NCBI GenBank assembly: GCA_012728915.1
Contig: JAAYEC010000028.1
Location: 46,217-110,216 of the forward strand
Direction of reading: 5' to 3'
Length of the DNA: 64,000 nucleotides
Origin: Deltaproteobacteria bacterium
GTDB lineage: Bacteria > Desulfobacterota > Syntrophia > Syntrophales > UBA2192
Both the position numbers and the translations under genes were made by a program. The notes beneath the pieces were generated by a model, which worked only from the letters and a program-made list of their open reading frames with translations, was not told the DNA's origin and made no database searches. Positions 8,517-19,056 of this stretch are shown in pieces (the first letter of the stretch is position 1; each line of letters starts with the position of its first letter).

Positions 8517-8545
8517 AACCCCGCCGCCCAATCGGCGGGGTTCTT
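8517..8545 (+). terminator. intrinsic terminator or attenuator after kamA
   Basis: A perfect 10-bp stem, AACCCCGCCG (8517-8526) with CGGCGGGGTT (8533-8542), has a 6-nt loop and is followed by a short weak T stretch. It sits only 28 nt before the preferred start of the next gene, so it probably reduces rather than abolishes read-through. Confidence 0.65.
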
Positions 8546-8572
8546 TGAATGAAGACAAAGAAGGTGACGCCC

Positions 8573-9559
8573 ATGACGCTCGTCGGGATGACCTATGACC
8601 TGCGCACCGATTACATCCGGGAAGGGTACTCGGAGGAGGAAACCGCCGAGTTCGACCAGCCCGCGACCATCGACGCCATCGAGGAGACCCTGCAGTCCCT
8701 CGGGTACCGGACGGACCGCATCGGTCACGTGCGGGCCCTGGCCAGGCGCCTCGTGGCGGGCGAGCGCTGGGATCTCGTCTTCAACATCGCCGAAGGGTTG
8801 AAGGGCTTCGGGCGCGAAGCCCAGGTTCCCTGCCTGCTCGACGCCTACGGGGTCCCCTACGTTTTTTCGGACCCTCTGTCGCTCTCGCTGACGCTCCACA
8901 AGGCGATGGCCAAGCGCGTCGTCCGCGACCTGGGGATCCTCACGCCCGACTTTGCCGTGGTGGAGGATGCCGACGACATCGCCGCGGTCGTTCTCCCCTT
9001 TCCCCTCTTTGTCAAGCCCGTCTCGGAGGGAACGGGCAAGGGCATCGACGGAAGGTCGATCGTCCGCGACAGGGCCGAACTCGATCGGCAGTGCCGGTCG
9101 CTGCTCGCGTCCTTTGCGCAGCCCGTTCTCGTGGAGACCTATCTTTCCGGACGGGAATTCACCGTGGGGGTTGTCGGGACAGGACGCAGGGCTCGCGTCA
9201 TCGCCGTCATGGAGGTTCTGCTGCGGGAATCGGCGGAGAAGGGCGTCTACTCCCTGTTCAACAAGGAATACTGCGAGGAGCACGTGCGCTACACGCTCGT
9301 CAAGGGAGCGGAAGCCGAACAGGTCTCGGCGGTCGCCCTGGCGGCCTGGAGAGGCCTGGAATGCCGGGACGGGGGCCGTCTCGACATCCGGGCCGATGCC
9401 GCGGGAAGGCCCCACTTCCTCGAGGTCAACCCCCTGGCGGGGCTGCATCCCACGCACTCGGATCTTCCGATCCTGTCGACCCTTGCAGGGATCTCCTACC
9501 GCGACCTTCTCCGCATGATCATGACATCCGCGGAGGAGCGGCTCGTTCGCGGGCGGTGA
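8573..9559 (+). CDS. ATP-grasp ligase, D-Ala-D-Ala ligase-like (first of two)
   Basis: The protein (328 residues) belongs to the ATP-grasp ligases that activate a carboxylate as acyl-phosphate and join it to an amine. The N-terminal pre-ATP-grasp part contains WDLVFNIAEGLKGFGREAQVP. Next come the nucleotide-binding strand PLFVKPVSEGTGKGI, the hinge LVETYLSGREFTVGVVG and the metal-binding end HFLEVNPLAGLHP. I prefer ATG 8573, with AAGGTG upstream. ATG 8549 is in frame but lies right behind the terminator stem. It shows only distant similarity to Ddl and to the following gene, so it is unlikely to be the cell-wall ligase. Its place between kamA and a second ligase suggests peptide-bond formation with beta-lysine or a related amino acid. 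The substrate is inferred, not shown. Confidence 0.82.
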   Translation: MTLVGMTYDLRTDYIREGYSEEETAEFDQPATIDAIEETLQSLGYRTDRIGHVRALARRLVAGERWDLVFNIAEGLKGFGREAQVPCLLDAYGVPYVFSDPLSLSLTLHKAMAKRVVRDLGILTPDFAVVEDADDIAAVVLPFPLFVKPVSEGTGKGIDGRSIVRDRAELDRQCRSLLASFAQPVLVETYLSGREFTVGVVGTGRRARVIAVMEVLLRESAEKGVYSLFNKEYCEEHVRYTLVKGAEAEQVSAVALAAWRGLECRDGGRLDIRADAAGRPHFLEVNPLAGLHPTHSDLPILSTLAGISYRDLLRMIMTSAEERLVRGR

Positions 9560-9566
9560 GCGAGTC

Positions 9567-10559
9567 ATGAAGGTGGTCATTCTCCACAGCGAAATCGGAG
9601 ACTGCGCCTCGGTGGACGAGCAGGACGTGCTCGTGCAGGTCGATGCCGTGAAGGGAGCCCTGCTCGCCCTGGGCCACGAAGTGCAGGCACTTCCCTTCTG
9701 CCTCGATCTCGTCTCCATGGCCAGCCGGCTGAGGCGGGCGTCCTGCGATGTCGTCTTCAACCTCGTCGAGACCTGCGGCGGGCAGGGCCGCCTGATCCAC
9801 ATGGCCCCGGCGCTGCTCGATTTCCTGGGGATTCCGTACACGGGGGCCGGAACGGAGGCGACGTTCCTGAGCTCCAACAAGCTGGTCGCAAAGAGGATCC
9901 TGCGCGCGAACCGGCTCCGTACGCCGGACTGGGTCGACCTGGCGGGGGGAAGCGTGAAAGGCCCCTTCCCTGCCGGTTCCCGGTTCATCGTCAAATCCGT
10001 CTGGGAGCACGCCTCGGTCGGGCTCGAAGAAGGTTCCGTGGTCTCGCCCCGCAATCGGGAGGAGCTTCGAGGAGAAATCCGGGGACGCCTCGACGCGCTC
10101 GGCGGCTCGGCCTATGCAGAGCGCTATGTCGACGGACGCGAGTTCAACCTGTCCGTCCTGGCCGGCCGCCGCGGGCCCGAGGTCCTTCCGCCCGCGGAGA
10201 TCGAGTTCGTGGGCTACGGGGACGGCCGCTTGCGCATCGTCGGGTATCGGGCCAAGTGGGACGAAAAGGCCTACGAGTACCATCACACCCCCCGCCGCTT
10301 CGATTTCGGACCGGGCGACCGCGAACTGCTGCGGTCCCTGGAGAGAACGGCCCTGCGGTGCTGGGATCTCTTCGGCCTGCGCGGTTACGCGCGTGTCGAT
10401 TACCGGGTGGGGCGCGACGGGACCCCGTGGATCCTGGAGATCAATTCGAATCCGTGCCTGTCCCCCGACAGTGGCTTCACGGCTGCCGCCGAACGGGCCG
10501 GTCTCCGCTACGGGGACGTGATCGGCCGGATCATCGGCGACGCGCCGGGAGAGGGATGA
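9567..10559 (+). CDS. ATP-grasp ligase, D-Ala-D-Ala ligase-like (second of two)
   Basis: A second ATP-grasp ligase of 330 residues, starting 7 nt after the first. Visible parts are the N-terminal CDVVFNLVETCGGQGRLIHM, the Ddl-like SNKLVAKRILRANRLRTPDW, the ATP-binding FIVKSVWEHASVGLEEGSVV, the hinge YAERYVDGREFNLSVLAG and the metal site WILEINSNPCLSPDSGF. The WEHASVGLEEG loop resembles the serine loop of true Ddl enzymes more than the first ligase does. The two are clearly diverged from each other, which argues for two successive couplings with different substrates rather than a recent duplication. Its stop is immediately followed by the GNAT start, so the three downstream genes form one translational unit. 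Confidence 0.82.
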   Translation: MKVVILHSEIGDCASVDEQDVLVQVDAVKGALLALGHEVQALPFCLDLVSMASRLRRASCDVVFNLVETCGGQGRLIHMAPALLDFLGIPYTGAGTEATFLSSNKLVAKRILRANRLRTPDWVDLAGGSVKGPFPAGSRFIVKSVWEHASVGLEEGSVVSPRNREELRGEIRGRLDALGGSAYAERYVDGREFNLSVLAGRRGPEVLPPAEIEFVGYGDGRLRIVGYRAKWDEKAYEYHHTPRRFDFGPGDRELLRSLERTALRCWDLFGLRGYARVDYRVGRDGTPWILEINSNPCLSPDSGFTAAAERAGLRYGDVIGRIIGDAPGEG

Positions 10560-11123
10560 ATGAAGGGGACAGCGGGGAAAACACGGACCGTCGATCGGGG
10601 AGAGCCGCCGTCCCTGACTCTCCGGACGGACGTCGTGCAGGGGGACCGAATCGCCGTCCGGGACATCGTGGCCTCGACGGGGCTTTTCAGGCCCGAGGAG
10701 ATCGGGATCGCCGTGGAACTCGTCGAGGAGCGGCTCCGGGTCGGGCCGGCAAGCGGGTATCATTTCATCTTCGCCGAGCAGGACGGCCGCGTTCTTGGTT
10801 ACAGCTGCTACGGGCCCATTCCCCTCACCCTTCAGAGCTACGATCTGTACTGGATCGCCGTCCGTAAAGAGCGCCACGGGGCGGGGATCGGCAGGATGCT
10901 TCTGGAACGGTCCGAGGCGGCCATCTCCGGGCTCGGCGGCCTGCGTGTCTACATTGAAACCTCGTCGAAGGCAAGCTACCGGGATACCCGCCGTTTCTAC
11001 GAACGCCGCGGGTACCGGGCGGAGGCCACCCTCCGGGAGTTCTACTCCCCGGGGGATCACAAGGTGATCTACGTAAAGGCCCTCGGAAAAATTGATGCAG
11101 AAGGGGAGAAGGAAAGAAGGTAA
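10560..11123 (+). CDS. GNAT-family N-acetyltransferase
   Basis: This 187-residue protein carries the acetyl-CoA pyrophosphate loop RKERHGAGIGRMLLE (about 104-118), preceded by strand LYWIAV and followed by LRVYIETSSKASYRDTRRFYERRGY, the usual GNAT C-terminal half. The start ATG directly follows the TGA of the second ATP-grasp gene. AblB, which acetylates beta-lysine next to ablA in osmolyte synthesis, is longer (about 280 residues), so this is not an obvious AblB. In this context it probably acetylates an amine of the product made by the aminomutase and the two ligases. The C-terminus ends in a charged tail that may be dispensable. Confidence 0.8.
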   Translation: MKGTAGKTRTVDRGEPPSLTLRTDVVQGDRIAVRDIVASTGLFRPEEIGIAVELVEERLRVGPASGYHFIFAEQDGRVLGYSCYGPIPLTLQSYDLYWIAVRKERHGAGIGRMLLERSEAAISGLGGLRVYIETSSKASYRDTRRFYERRGYRAEATLREFYSPGDHKVIYVKALGKIDAEGEKERR

Positions 11124-11199
11124 GAAGGTGGGAGAAACACAGGGCAAAGGGCGGCGTGAAGACTCTCCAGGCCTCTTCCCTGCCTGTGCTCTCAACCTC

Positions 11200-11691
11200 T
11201 TATTGAGGGTTGGCTCCCCGGGTAAACCTCAGTACACCCCTTCCCCCGTCGTAGAACAGCCGGAGCTCTCTGCCGTCCGCTTCATGGCGCGAGACACGGC
11301 TGAGTTCTTCCAGGAAGCGGTGCTCCTGGATCATCACCGGGACTGGGCAAGCCATCTTCGTGGATCCCGTGCGCCAGATGCGCAGGACACCCGGCTCCCC
11401 TTCCACGAAGCCCCAGCCGCCTGAATACCGGTTGCACCCGCCGGAGCCGCTGACCTTGCCCTCCGGCATGAACTCCACGTAGACGCGGGTGTCGGGCAGG
11501 ACGGGGACAGGGGTACCCACCGGTCCGTATTCAGCCAGATCCCATCGCCCTTCCAGGGCCGGGGGCTCCGGGGCCGGGTCGCGTGTGAGCACCTGCCTTG
11601 TTTGCGCACATCCCCAGAAAACCAGGAGGGTGACGAAAATCCCGAGGGCCGCGAGGGCCGGCAGACGCCGCCATTCCTTCATCATCGTCAT
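11200..11691 (-). CDS. META-domain (HslJ-like) lipoprotein
   Basis: About 163 residues. The preferred start at 11691 follows GGAGG by 5 nt. A signal segment LPALAALGIFVTLLVFWGC ends at a lipobox Cys, so the protein is exported and lipid-anchored. The mature part has the META/HslJ signature: a LEGRWDL opening, VYVEFMPEGKVSGSGGCNRYSGGW and MACPVPVMIQEHRFLEEL. Members of this family are associated with heat-shock or metal/novobiocin tolerance in other bacteria, with no defined reaction. It is convergent with the GNAT gene and stands alone; no operon partner is seen. Confidence 0.8.
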   Translation of the reverse strand: MTMMKEWRRLPALAALGIFVTLLVFWGCAQTRQVLTRDPAPEPPALEGRWDLAEYGPVGTPVPVLPDTRVYVEFMPEGKVSGSGGCNRYSGGWGFVEGEPGVLRIWRTGSTKMACPVPVMIQEHRFLEELSRVSRHEADGRELRLFYDGGRGVLRFTRGANPQ

Positions 11692-11795
11692 CCCTTCCTC
11701 CATGAGCGCCCCGATTGCGAAACGTCCGGAGGGCGCGGCTGCGCGGTTCCATGGCAGGAACACGAATGGCCGCCGCTGCGGAGCGTCGCGGCGGG

Positions 11796-11830
11796 TGAAA
11801 AAAGGGGCTAACCGTTTCGGTTAGCCCCTT
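11796..11830 (-). terminator. intrinsic terminator of the tRNA-Val/tRNA-Asp transcript
   Basis: A perfect 13-bp stem AAGGGGCTAACCG with CGGTTAGCCCCTT (11802-11814 and 11818-11830) has a 3-nt loop. On the minus strand it is followed by a run of six T. It lies 8 bp past the 3' end of tRNA-Asp. Confidence 0.85.
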
Positions 11831-11837
11831 CGTTTAC

Positions 11838-11915
11838 TGGCGGGGCCGATGGGATTTGAACCCACGCCCTCCGACGTGACAGGCCGGCGTTATAACCAAG
11901 CTTAACTACGACCCC
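11838..11915 (-). tRNA. tRNA-Asp(GTC)
   Basis: The minus strand folds as a cloverleaf: acceptor GGGGTCG pairs with CGGCCCC, the discriminator is G and CCA is encoded. The anticodon loop CTGTCAC reads GTC. The T arm GTGGGTTCAAATCCCAT is regular. It is the second of two tRNAs from one promoter. Confidence 0.95.
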
Positions 11916-11930
11916 GCATTGTGACCGCTA

Positions 11931-12006
11931 TGGTAGGCGGAACAGGACTTGAACCTGTGACATCCACGGTGTAAGCGTGGCGCTCTCCCGACTGAGCTAT
12001 CCGCCC
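11931..12006 (-). tRNA. tRNA-Val(TAC)
   Basis: Minus strand cloverleaf with acceptor GGGCGGA against TCCGCCT, discriminator A and encoded CCA. The anticodon loop CTTACAC reads TAC. It lies 15 nt upstream of tRNA-Asp in the same transcript. Confidence 0.95.
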
Positions 12007-12022
12007 GTTCCGTCGGGCCGAT

Positions 12023-12051
12023 ACTGTACGACAACGACCCATCGTTGTCAA
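12023..12051 (-). promoter_or_regulatory. promoter of the tRNA-Val/tRNA-Asp operon
   Basis: Minus strand TTGACA (12051-12046), a 17-bp spacer and TACAGT (12028-12023), 16 bp before the tRNA-Val 5' end. It sits in the short gap after the lon stop. Confidence 0.75.
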
Positions 12052-12098
12052 GGGCGAAAATCACGTTTTTCCCGTGATATTGTGCTCTTCCGGGCTCT

Positions 12099-14531
<2,433 letters not shown>

Positions 14532-14548
14532 TCTGGGATGACGTCTCC

Positions 14549-15811
14549 TTACGCCGTCTCCGTCTTCGACTCGAAGAGCAGGATGGGCTTCTCGCCCTTC
14601 TTGACGACGTCTTCGTTGATGACGACTTCCTTCACGTCGCGTCGCGACGGGATGTCGTACATGATATCCAGCATGGTGTTCTCGAGGATGGCCCTGAGGC
14701 CCCGGGCGCCCGCCTTGCGGTTCACGGCAAGCCGGGAAACGGCCCGCAGGGCCCCGTCGGTGAATTTGAGCTTCACGTTCTCGAGTTCCAGGATCTTCTG
14801 GTACTGCTTGCTGATGGAGTCCTTGGGCTCCACGAGCACCCGCATGAGGTCGTTCTCGTCGAGTTCCTCGAGCGTGGCGATGACGGGCAGACGCCCGATG
14901 AACTCGGGGATCAGGCCGTACTTGAGCAGGTCCTCGGGCTGCACCGCGGCGAGCAGCTCGCCGAGCCTGCGCTCCTTCCTGCCCTTGATATCCGCCCCGA
15001 ACCCGACGGAGCTCGCGCCGATGCGCTTCTGGATGATATCCTCGAGGCCCACGAAGGCCCCGCCGCAGATGAAGAGGATGTTCGTCGTGTCGACCTGGAT
15101 GAACTCCTGCTGAGGATGCTTGCGGCCGCCCTTGGGCGGAATGTTCGCCAGGGTGCCCTCGATGATCTTGAGCAGGGCCTGCTGTACCCCTTCGCCCGAG
15201 ACGTCCCGGGTGATGGAGGGGCTGCCCGACTTGCGGGAGATCTTGTCGATCTCGTCGATGTAGACGATGCCCTTGGTGGCGCGCTCCACGTCGTAGTCGG
15301 CATTCTGCAGAAGGCTCAGGATGATGTTTTCCACGTCCTCGCCCACGTAGCCCGCCTCGGTGAGCGACGTGGCATCCGCGATGGCGAAAGGCACGTTGAG
15401 CATCTTGGCCAGCGTGCGAGCCAGGAGCGTCTTGCCGGAGCCCGTGGGCCCGATGAGCAGGATGTTGCTCTTCTGCAGCTCCACTCCGCCCAGGTCCGCC
15501 TCGGTGAAGAGCCGCTTGTAATGATTGTACACGGCCACGGAGAGGATCTTCTTCGGGCGCTCCTGGCCGATGACGTAGGAGTCCAGAAACTTCTTGATAT
15601 CCTTGGGTTCGGGGATCTTTCTGCGGCTCTCGTCGATGCTCTGGACTTCCGCCTCCTCCTGGATGATGCAGCGGCACAGCTCGATGCACTCGTCGCAGAT
15701 GTATGCGGAAGGCCCGGCCACGAGCTTTTTCACCTCGTTCTGGGTCTTCCCGCAGAAGGAGCAGAACAGAATGCCCCCGCCACCCTCGTTTTCACGCTGT
15801 TTCCTCGGCAT
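14549..15811 (-). CDS. clpX: ATP-dependent Clp protease ATPase subunit ClpX
   Basis: ClpX (420 residues) unfolds substrates and feeds them to ClpP. The N-terminal C4 zinc-binding domain uses C17, C20, C39 and C42. The AAA+ module has Walker [14 protein letters not shown] and Walker [13 protein letters not shown]. The ClpP-binding loop is present as [17 protein letters not shown] nearby. An N-terminal Gly stretch precedes the zinc domain. The gene sits 9 bp after clpP and 17 bp before lon in the conserved tig-clpP-clpX-lon order. Confidence 0.97.
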   Translation of the reverse strand: MPRKQRENEGGGGILFCSFCGKTQNEVKKLVAGPSAYICDECIELCRCIIQEEAEVQSIDESRRKIPEPKDIKKFLDSYVIGQERPKKILSVAVYNHYKRLFTEADLGGVELQKSNILLIGPTGSGKTLLARTLAKMLNVPFAIADATSLTEAGYVGEDVENIILSLLQNADYDVERATKGIVYIDEIDKISRKSGSPSITRDVSGEGVQQALLKIIEGTLANIPPKGGRKHPQQEFIQVDTTNILFICGGAFVGLEDIIQKRIGASSVGFGADIKGRKERRLGELLAAVQPEDLLKYGLIPEFIGRLPVIATLEELDENDLMRVLVEPKDSISKQYQKILELENVKLKFTDGALRAVSRLAVNRKAGARGLRAILENTMLDIMYDIPSRRDVKEVVINEDVVKKGEKPILLFESKTETA

Positions 15812-15820
15812 GTCTCCCTC

Positions 15821-16420
15821 TTATTTCTTGATGGCAGCCGGCCGCTTCTGGATCACGGCGTCGATGAGCCCGTACTCGTGCGCCTGTCCCCCGGACATGT
15901 AGTAATCACGATCGGTGTCGCGTTCGATCCGCTCGATCGGCTGCCCGGTGTGCCGGGCCAGGATCTGGTTGAGCTCCTCTTTCAGCCGCAGGATCTCCCG
16001 GGCCTGGATCTCCACGTCCGTGGCCTGTCCGGAGAACCCTCCCATGGGCTGGTGGATCAGGATCCGAGAATGGGGAAGCGCATGGCGCTTGCCTTTCTCC
16101 CCGGCCGCCAGCAGGATGGCCGCCATGCTGGCCGCCTGCCCCATGCAGTAGGTGGACACGGGCGCCTTGATGTACTGCATCGTGTCGTAGATGGCGAGCC
16201 CCGCGCTCACGAGCCCCCCGGGTGAGTTGATGTAGAAGTGGATCTCCTTGTCGGGGTCCTCCGACTCCAGGTAAAGAAGCTGGGCGATGACGAGATTGGC
16301 CACGTCATCATCGATGCCGACTCCTAGAAAGACAATCCGGTCTTTCAGGAGCCTCGAATAGATGTCGAAGGCCCTTTCGCCCCTTCCATCCTGTTCAATG
16401 ACGATCGGGATCAACGCCAT
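15821..16420 (-). CDS. clpP: ATP-dependent Clp protease proteolytic subunit
   Basis: ClpP (199 residues) forms the double-heptamer serine protease chamber. The triad is visible as S98 in [11 protein letters not shown]123 in [11 protein letters not shown] and D172 in DTDRDYYMS, equal to E. coli S97/H122/D171 after removing one residue. The start ATG 16420 gives [10 protein letters not shown] and has AAGG 8 nt upstream. An in-frame upstream extension (to 16501) runs into the trigger factor 3' end and is rejected. Confidence 0.97.
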   Translation of the reverse strand: MALIPIVIEQDGRGERAFDIYSRLLKDRIVFLGVGIDDDVANLVIAQLLYLESEDPDKEIHFYINSPGGLVSAGLAIYDTMQYIKAPVSTYCMGQAASMAAILLAAGEKGKRHALPHSRILIHQPMGGFSGQATDVEIQAREILRLKEELNQILARHTGQPIERIERDTDRDYYMSGGQAHEYGLIDAVIQKRPAAIKK

Positions 16421-16451
16421 GTTCAATCCTTTTTGAACGTCCGCCGTTCTT

Positions 16452-17747
16452 TTATGTAATATTAGCCCGCGACTCGATAAAATCAAGTGTTTTTTCTTCA
16501 AGTATTTGATCTTTCAAGTGTTCTTTCAAATTATCGGTCTCGTGCGACGCCTTCACGGTCCCGAAGTCCCGCCCGTGACGCCCTGCAATTTCGCGCAGCC
16601 GCGCGTCGACATCCACGTCGTCGACGGCGATGGCTTCCTTTTCCGCGATCTTCCGCAGGAGGATGCCCGCCCGGACGAGGCGGGCGGCTTCGTCCCGGAA
16701 CTGGTCGTGCAAATTCGCGGCCACCTTCGCCGCATTGTCGGGATCCATCCCGTTGATCACCATGCGACGCTGGTATTCGATCATCATCCCCAGGATCTGC
16801 CGCTCGATGAAGGCCTCGGGGACCTCGAAGGGGTTGGCTTCGAGGAGCCGGTCGTTGACGGCCTTCCGGAGAGCATCCCTGGCCCGGACGCTCTTTTCCT
16901 CTTCCAGGGATTTTCGAAGGTCTGCCCTGAGCGCCTCGAGGCTTTCGTAGCGCTCGAAGTTCTTGATGAATTGATCGTCCAGGGCCGGCAGTACCTTCAC
17001 CCTGACGTCCCTGACGGTCGCGTGGAACGTGATGTCCTGCGAGGCGAAGTCCCTGATGTGGTAATCCTCGGGGAATCGCACGGTGAATTCCTTCGATTCG
17101 CCCTTCCGCATGCCCACCAGGGCATCCTCGAAGCCGGGAACCAGGCGTTTCGAGCCCACCTCGATCCGGAATCCCGTCTCCGTAAGCTCCTTCCGTGGCT
17201 CACTCCCCAGTTTTCCCTCGAAGTCGATGAGGAGGAAATCCCCGTTCTGGACAGGGCGGTCGCCCTCCACGTCCTCCAGGCTGCTGTACATGTGGCGGAG
17301 CTCCTCGAGCCGCTCCTCGACATCCCGGTCCGTCACGGAGGCGTCCTCGCGCCTGAGTTCCATTCCGATGTATCCTCGGGGTTCCACGACGGGCTCCACC
17401 TCGAGCGTTGCACTGTAGGTAAAGCTCTTCTCCGGCTGGATGCCGCTCTGGTCGATCTCGGGCCTTGCAACGGGCTGGAGGCTGTTGGCCTGCACGGCCT
17501 CCTCAAAGGAGCGCTGCACGAGGTTCGAGACGGCCTCCCCCTCGGCATCTTCCCTGAAGTAGGTCTCCAGGATGTGACGCGGAGTCTTCCCGGGCCTGAA
17601 CCCCTTGACCCGCGCTTTCTTTCCTACCGTCCGGTAGGCGGCGTCGAGTTCCCTCTTTACCTCTTCCCAGGGGATCTCGACGGAAATCTTCTTCTTGACG
17701 GGATTGATCTCCTCGATCTTGATGGTTGCACCGGTTCCGCTAGTCAC
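16452..17747 (-). CDS. tig: trigger factor (ribosome-associated chaperone and prolyl isomerase)
   Basis: Trigger factor (431 residues) binds nascent chains at the ribosome exit. The N-terminal ribosome-binding domain contains [18 protein letters not shown], the family signature loop. An FKBP-like PPIase domain follows ([14 protein letters not shown] through [21 protein letters not shown]), then the helical C-terminal arms. A GTG start at 17747 is chosen because AAAGGAG lies 8 nt upstream. No promoter is evident in the 26 bp between tig and tRNA-Leu, so tig is probably transcribed from the tRNA-Leu promoter. Confidence 0.95.
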   Translation of the reverse strand: MTSGTGATIKIEEINPVKKKISVEIPWEEVKRELDAAYRTVGKKARVKGFRPGKTPRHILETYFREDAEGEAVSNLVQRSFEEAVQANSLQPVARPEIDQSGIQPEKSFTYSATLEVEPVVEPRGYIGMELRREDASVTDRDVEERLEELRHMYSSLEDVEGDRPVQNGDFLLIDFEGKLGSEPRKELTETGFRIEVGSKRLVPGFEDALVGMRKGESKEFTVRFPEDYHIRDFASQDITFHATVRDVRVKVLPALDDQFIKNFERYESLEALRADLRKSLEEEKSVRARDALRKAVNDRLLEANPFEVPEAFIERQILGMMIEYQRRMVINGMDPDNAAKVAANLHDQFRDEAARLVRAGILLRKIAEKEAIAVDDVDVDARLREIAGRHGRDFGTVKASHETDNLKEHLKDQILEEKTLDFIESRANIT

Positions 17748-17773
17748 GCTCGAGCTCCTTTGCACGGTTGAAA

Positions 17774-17859
17774 TGGTGCGAGAGAGGGGAGTCGAACCCC
17801 TATCCGCAGTGCGGGCTGGATCCTAAGTCCAGTGCGTCTTCCAGTTCCGCCACTCTCGC
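17774..17859 (-). tRNA. tRNA-Leu(TAG)
   Basis: A class II tRNA of 86 nt with a long variable arm. Acceptor GCGAGAG pairs with CTCTCGC, the discriminator is A and CCA is encoded. The anticodon loop ACTTAGGAT reads TAG. It has its own promoter and no terminator before tig, so a joint tRNA-tig-clpP-clpX transcript is likely. Confidence 0.95.
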
Positions 17860-17880
17860 ATCCCTGAAAAACGGTACCCT

Positions 17881-17909
17881 TATATATTCGTTGCCTTTTC
17901 GATTGTCAA
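17881..17909 (-). promoter_or_regulatory. promoter of tRNA-Leu and probably tig-clpP-clpX-lon
   Basis: Minus strand TTGACA (17909-17904), exactly 17 bp, then TATATA (17886-17881). This near-consensus promoter lies 21 bp before the tRNA 5' end. Confidence 0.8.
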
Positions 17910-17917
17910 CACCATGG

Positions 17918-17958
17918 AATAAAGAGGGCGGTCAATCGTTCCTGCTGACTGACCGCCC
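17918..17958 (-). terminator. intrinsic terminator of the tRNA-Pro transcript
   Basis: Stem GGGCGGTCA (17926-17934) with TGACCGCCC (17950-17958), a 15-nt loop and, on the minus strand, a T-rich tail TCTTTATT. It lies between tRNA-Pro and the tRNA-Leu promoter. Confidence 0.65.
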
Positions 17959-18042
17959 GCTTACGACAGCGAAAACGGGACGCCGCGGCATCCGTTTTCC
18001 CCACTCCCTTCGTCCCCGCGGGTCGCGGGAGCTTTTTTTTCA

Positions 18043-18119
<77 letters not shown>

Positions 18120-18139
18120 ACACTCGGTTCAGGTGAGGA

Positions 18140-18168
18140 TTTCTACCATCCTATCTATGACCTGTCAA
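18140..18168 (-). promoter_or_regulatory. promoter of tRNA-Pro
   Basis: Minus strand TTGACA (18168-18163), 17-bp spacer, TAGAAA (18145-18140), 20 bp before the tRNA-Pro 5' end. The remaining sequence up to 18288 shows no gene. Confidence 0.7.
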
Positions 18169-18288
18169 GCGTTATCGTTTCTCGCGGCGGTCCGGCGTTC
18201 CGTGCTGCGATCGTACTGCTTCTCCACAGCGGCTGGGCCGGAGGGACGGGGAACGGGGGGACGTGGCGCACTTGCGCGCGCGTCTTCG

Positions 18289-18735
18289 CTACAGGGAATC
18301 CCCGCGGCGGAACTTGATGGCTTCCACAGAGGCGGTAATGGCGATACGGTTCAGGAAATCGCGGATCGCCGAGCCTTCCGGCAGATTTTCGATGAGGGCC
18401 GCAATCTCGTCGGCGCGGTCCTCGATGGCCCTCACGAAGGCGCAGGCTTCTCCCAACGGCAGGCCGGCGCCTGCCATTCCCCCATGAAGCGACTCCAGGA
18501 GACGGAGAAGTTCCTCGGCCCGCGACAGGAGCGCTTCCCTCTCCCCTGTGACCCTGGGCCCCATGCCTGTCGCTGCGGGCGGCAGGCCCTGGGCGATCGC
18601 CGACTTCGGGATACCGGGGGCTGCGGAGACGGCGTCGCGCAGGACCTCCAGGAAGGAACTCCCGGCGGGCCCCGGGGTCGCCCGCGGCGCGCCTGGCCGG
18701 GGGGATTGCAGGTTGTCCGTCCGTTGGATCTTCAT
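18289..18735 (-). CDS. hypothetical protein, disordered N-terminus and helical C-terminus
   Basis: A 148-residue protein not recognised. The first 60 residues are rich in Pro, Gly and Ala and look disordered. Residues 62-148 are helical, with REALLSRAEELLRLLESLHGG, then EDRADEIAALIENLPEGSAIRDFLNRIAI and a conserved-looking end ASVEAIKFRRGD. There is no signal peptide or membrane segment. The MKIQRTDN opening and short helical tail recall small flagellar or secretion accessory proteins, but no such genes are nearby, so no function is proposed. Confidence 0.55.
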   Translation of the reverse strand: MKIQRTDNLQSPRPGAPRATPGPAGSSFLEVLRDAVSAAPGIPKSAIAQGLPPAATGMGPRVTGEREALLSRAEELLRLLESLHGGMAGAGLPLGEACAFVRAIEDRADEIAALIENLPEGSAIRDFLNRIAITASVEAIKFRRGDSL

Positions 18736-18764
18736 CGTTTTCCGCGCCCCGAAAAGTCTTTCTG

Positions 18765-18962
18765 CTATTCCCTATCGTCCGCTTGCCTCTTACGGTTTAG
18801 GGCCTCTTCATGGAGACGCTGCTTTTCCCTCAGGCAGACCTGGCACCAGGGGTCCGCCCCGCACTGCCCCTGGCAATTTCCCCAGGCCTCGTCCAGGGTC
18901 CAAGCAGCGGCTTTTCTTCTCCCGGGCCCGGGACCGGAAGAGGGCGTCGTCTCGTCTTTCAT
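18765..18962 (-). CDS. small Cys-containing hypothetical protein
   Basis: About 65 residues from ATG 18962; an in-frame ATG at 19013 would add 17 residues. It is Pro/Gly-rich at the start, then has four closely spaced cysteines (C-x3-C within NCQGQC, then C-x2-C within WCQVC), possibly binding a metal, and a basic helical end LREKQRLHEEALNRKRQADD. It lies between carB and the preceding hypothetical gene on the same strand. No family is recognised. Confidence 0.4.
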   Translation of the reverse strand: MKDETTPSSGPGPGRRKAAAWTLDEAWGNCQGQCGADPWCQVCLREKQRLHEEALNRKRQADDRE

Positions 18963-19056
18963 GACATTGCAAATTTCTGTCCAGAAACGAGGGGGTGCGC
19001 GATTAAAGGGCAATCCTCCTAGCCGCGGCTGATTTTCCCTTACGCCCAGCGCCGTT

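Noticed and set aside
14532..15689. Lon protein extended to about 1200 residues
   Set aside because: The extra part is an out-of-frame reading of clpX. The typical Lon N-terminus begins right after the ATG at 14531.
18012..18042. Plus-strand hairpin CCCGCG/CGCGGG followed by eight T, as a terminator
   Set aside because: No plus-strand gene lies upstream for it to terminate, and the stem is only 6 bp. It may be incidental, next to tRNA-Pro on the other strand.
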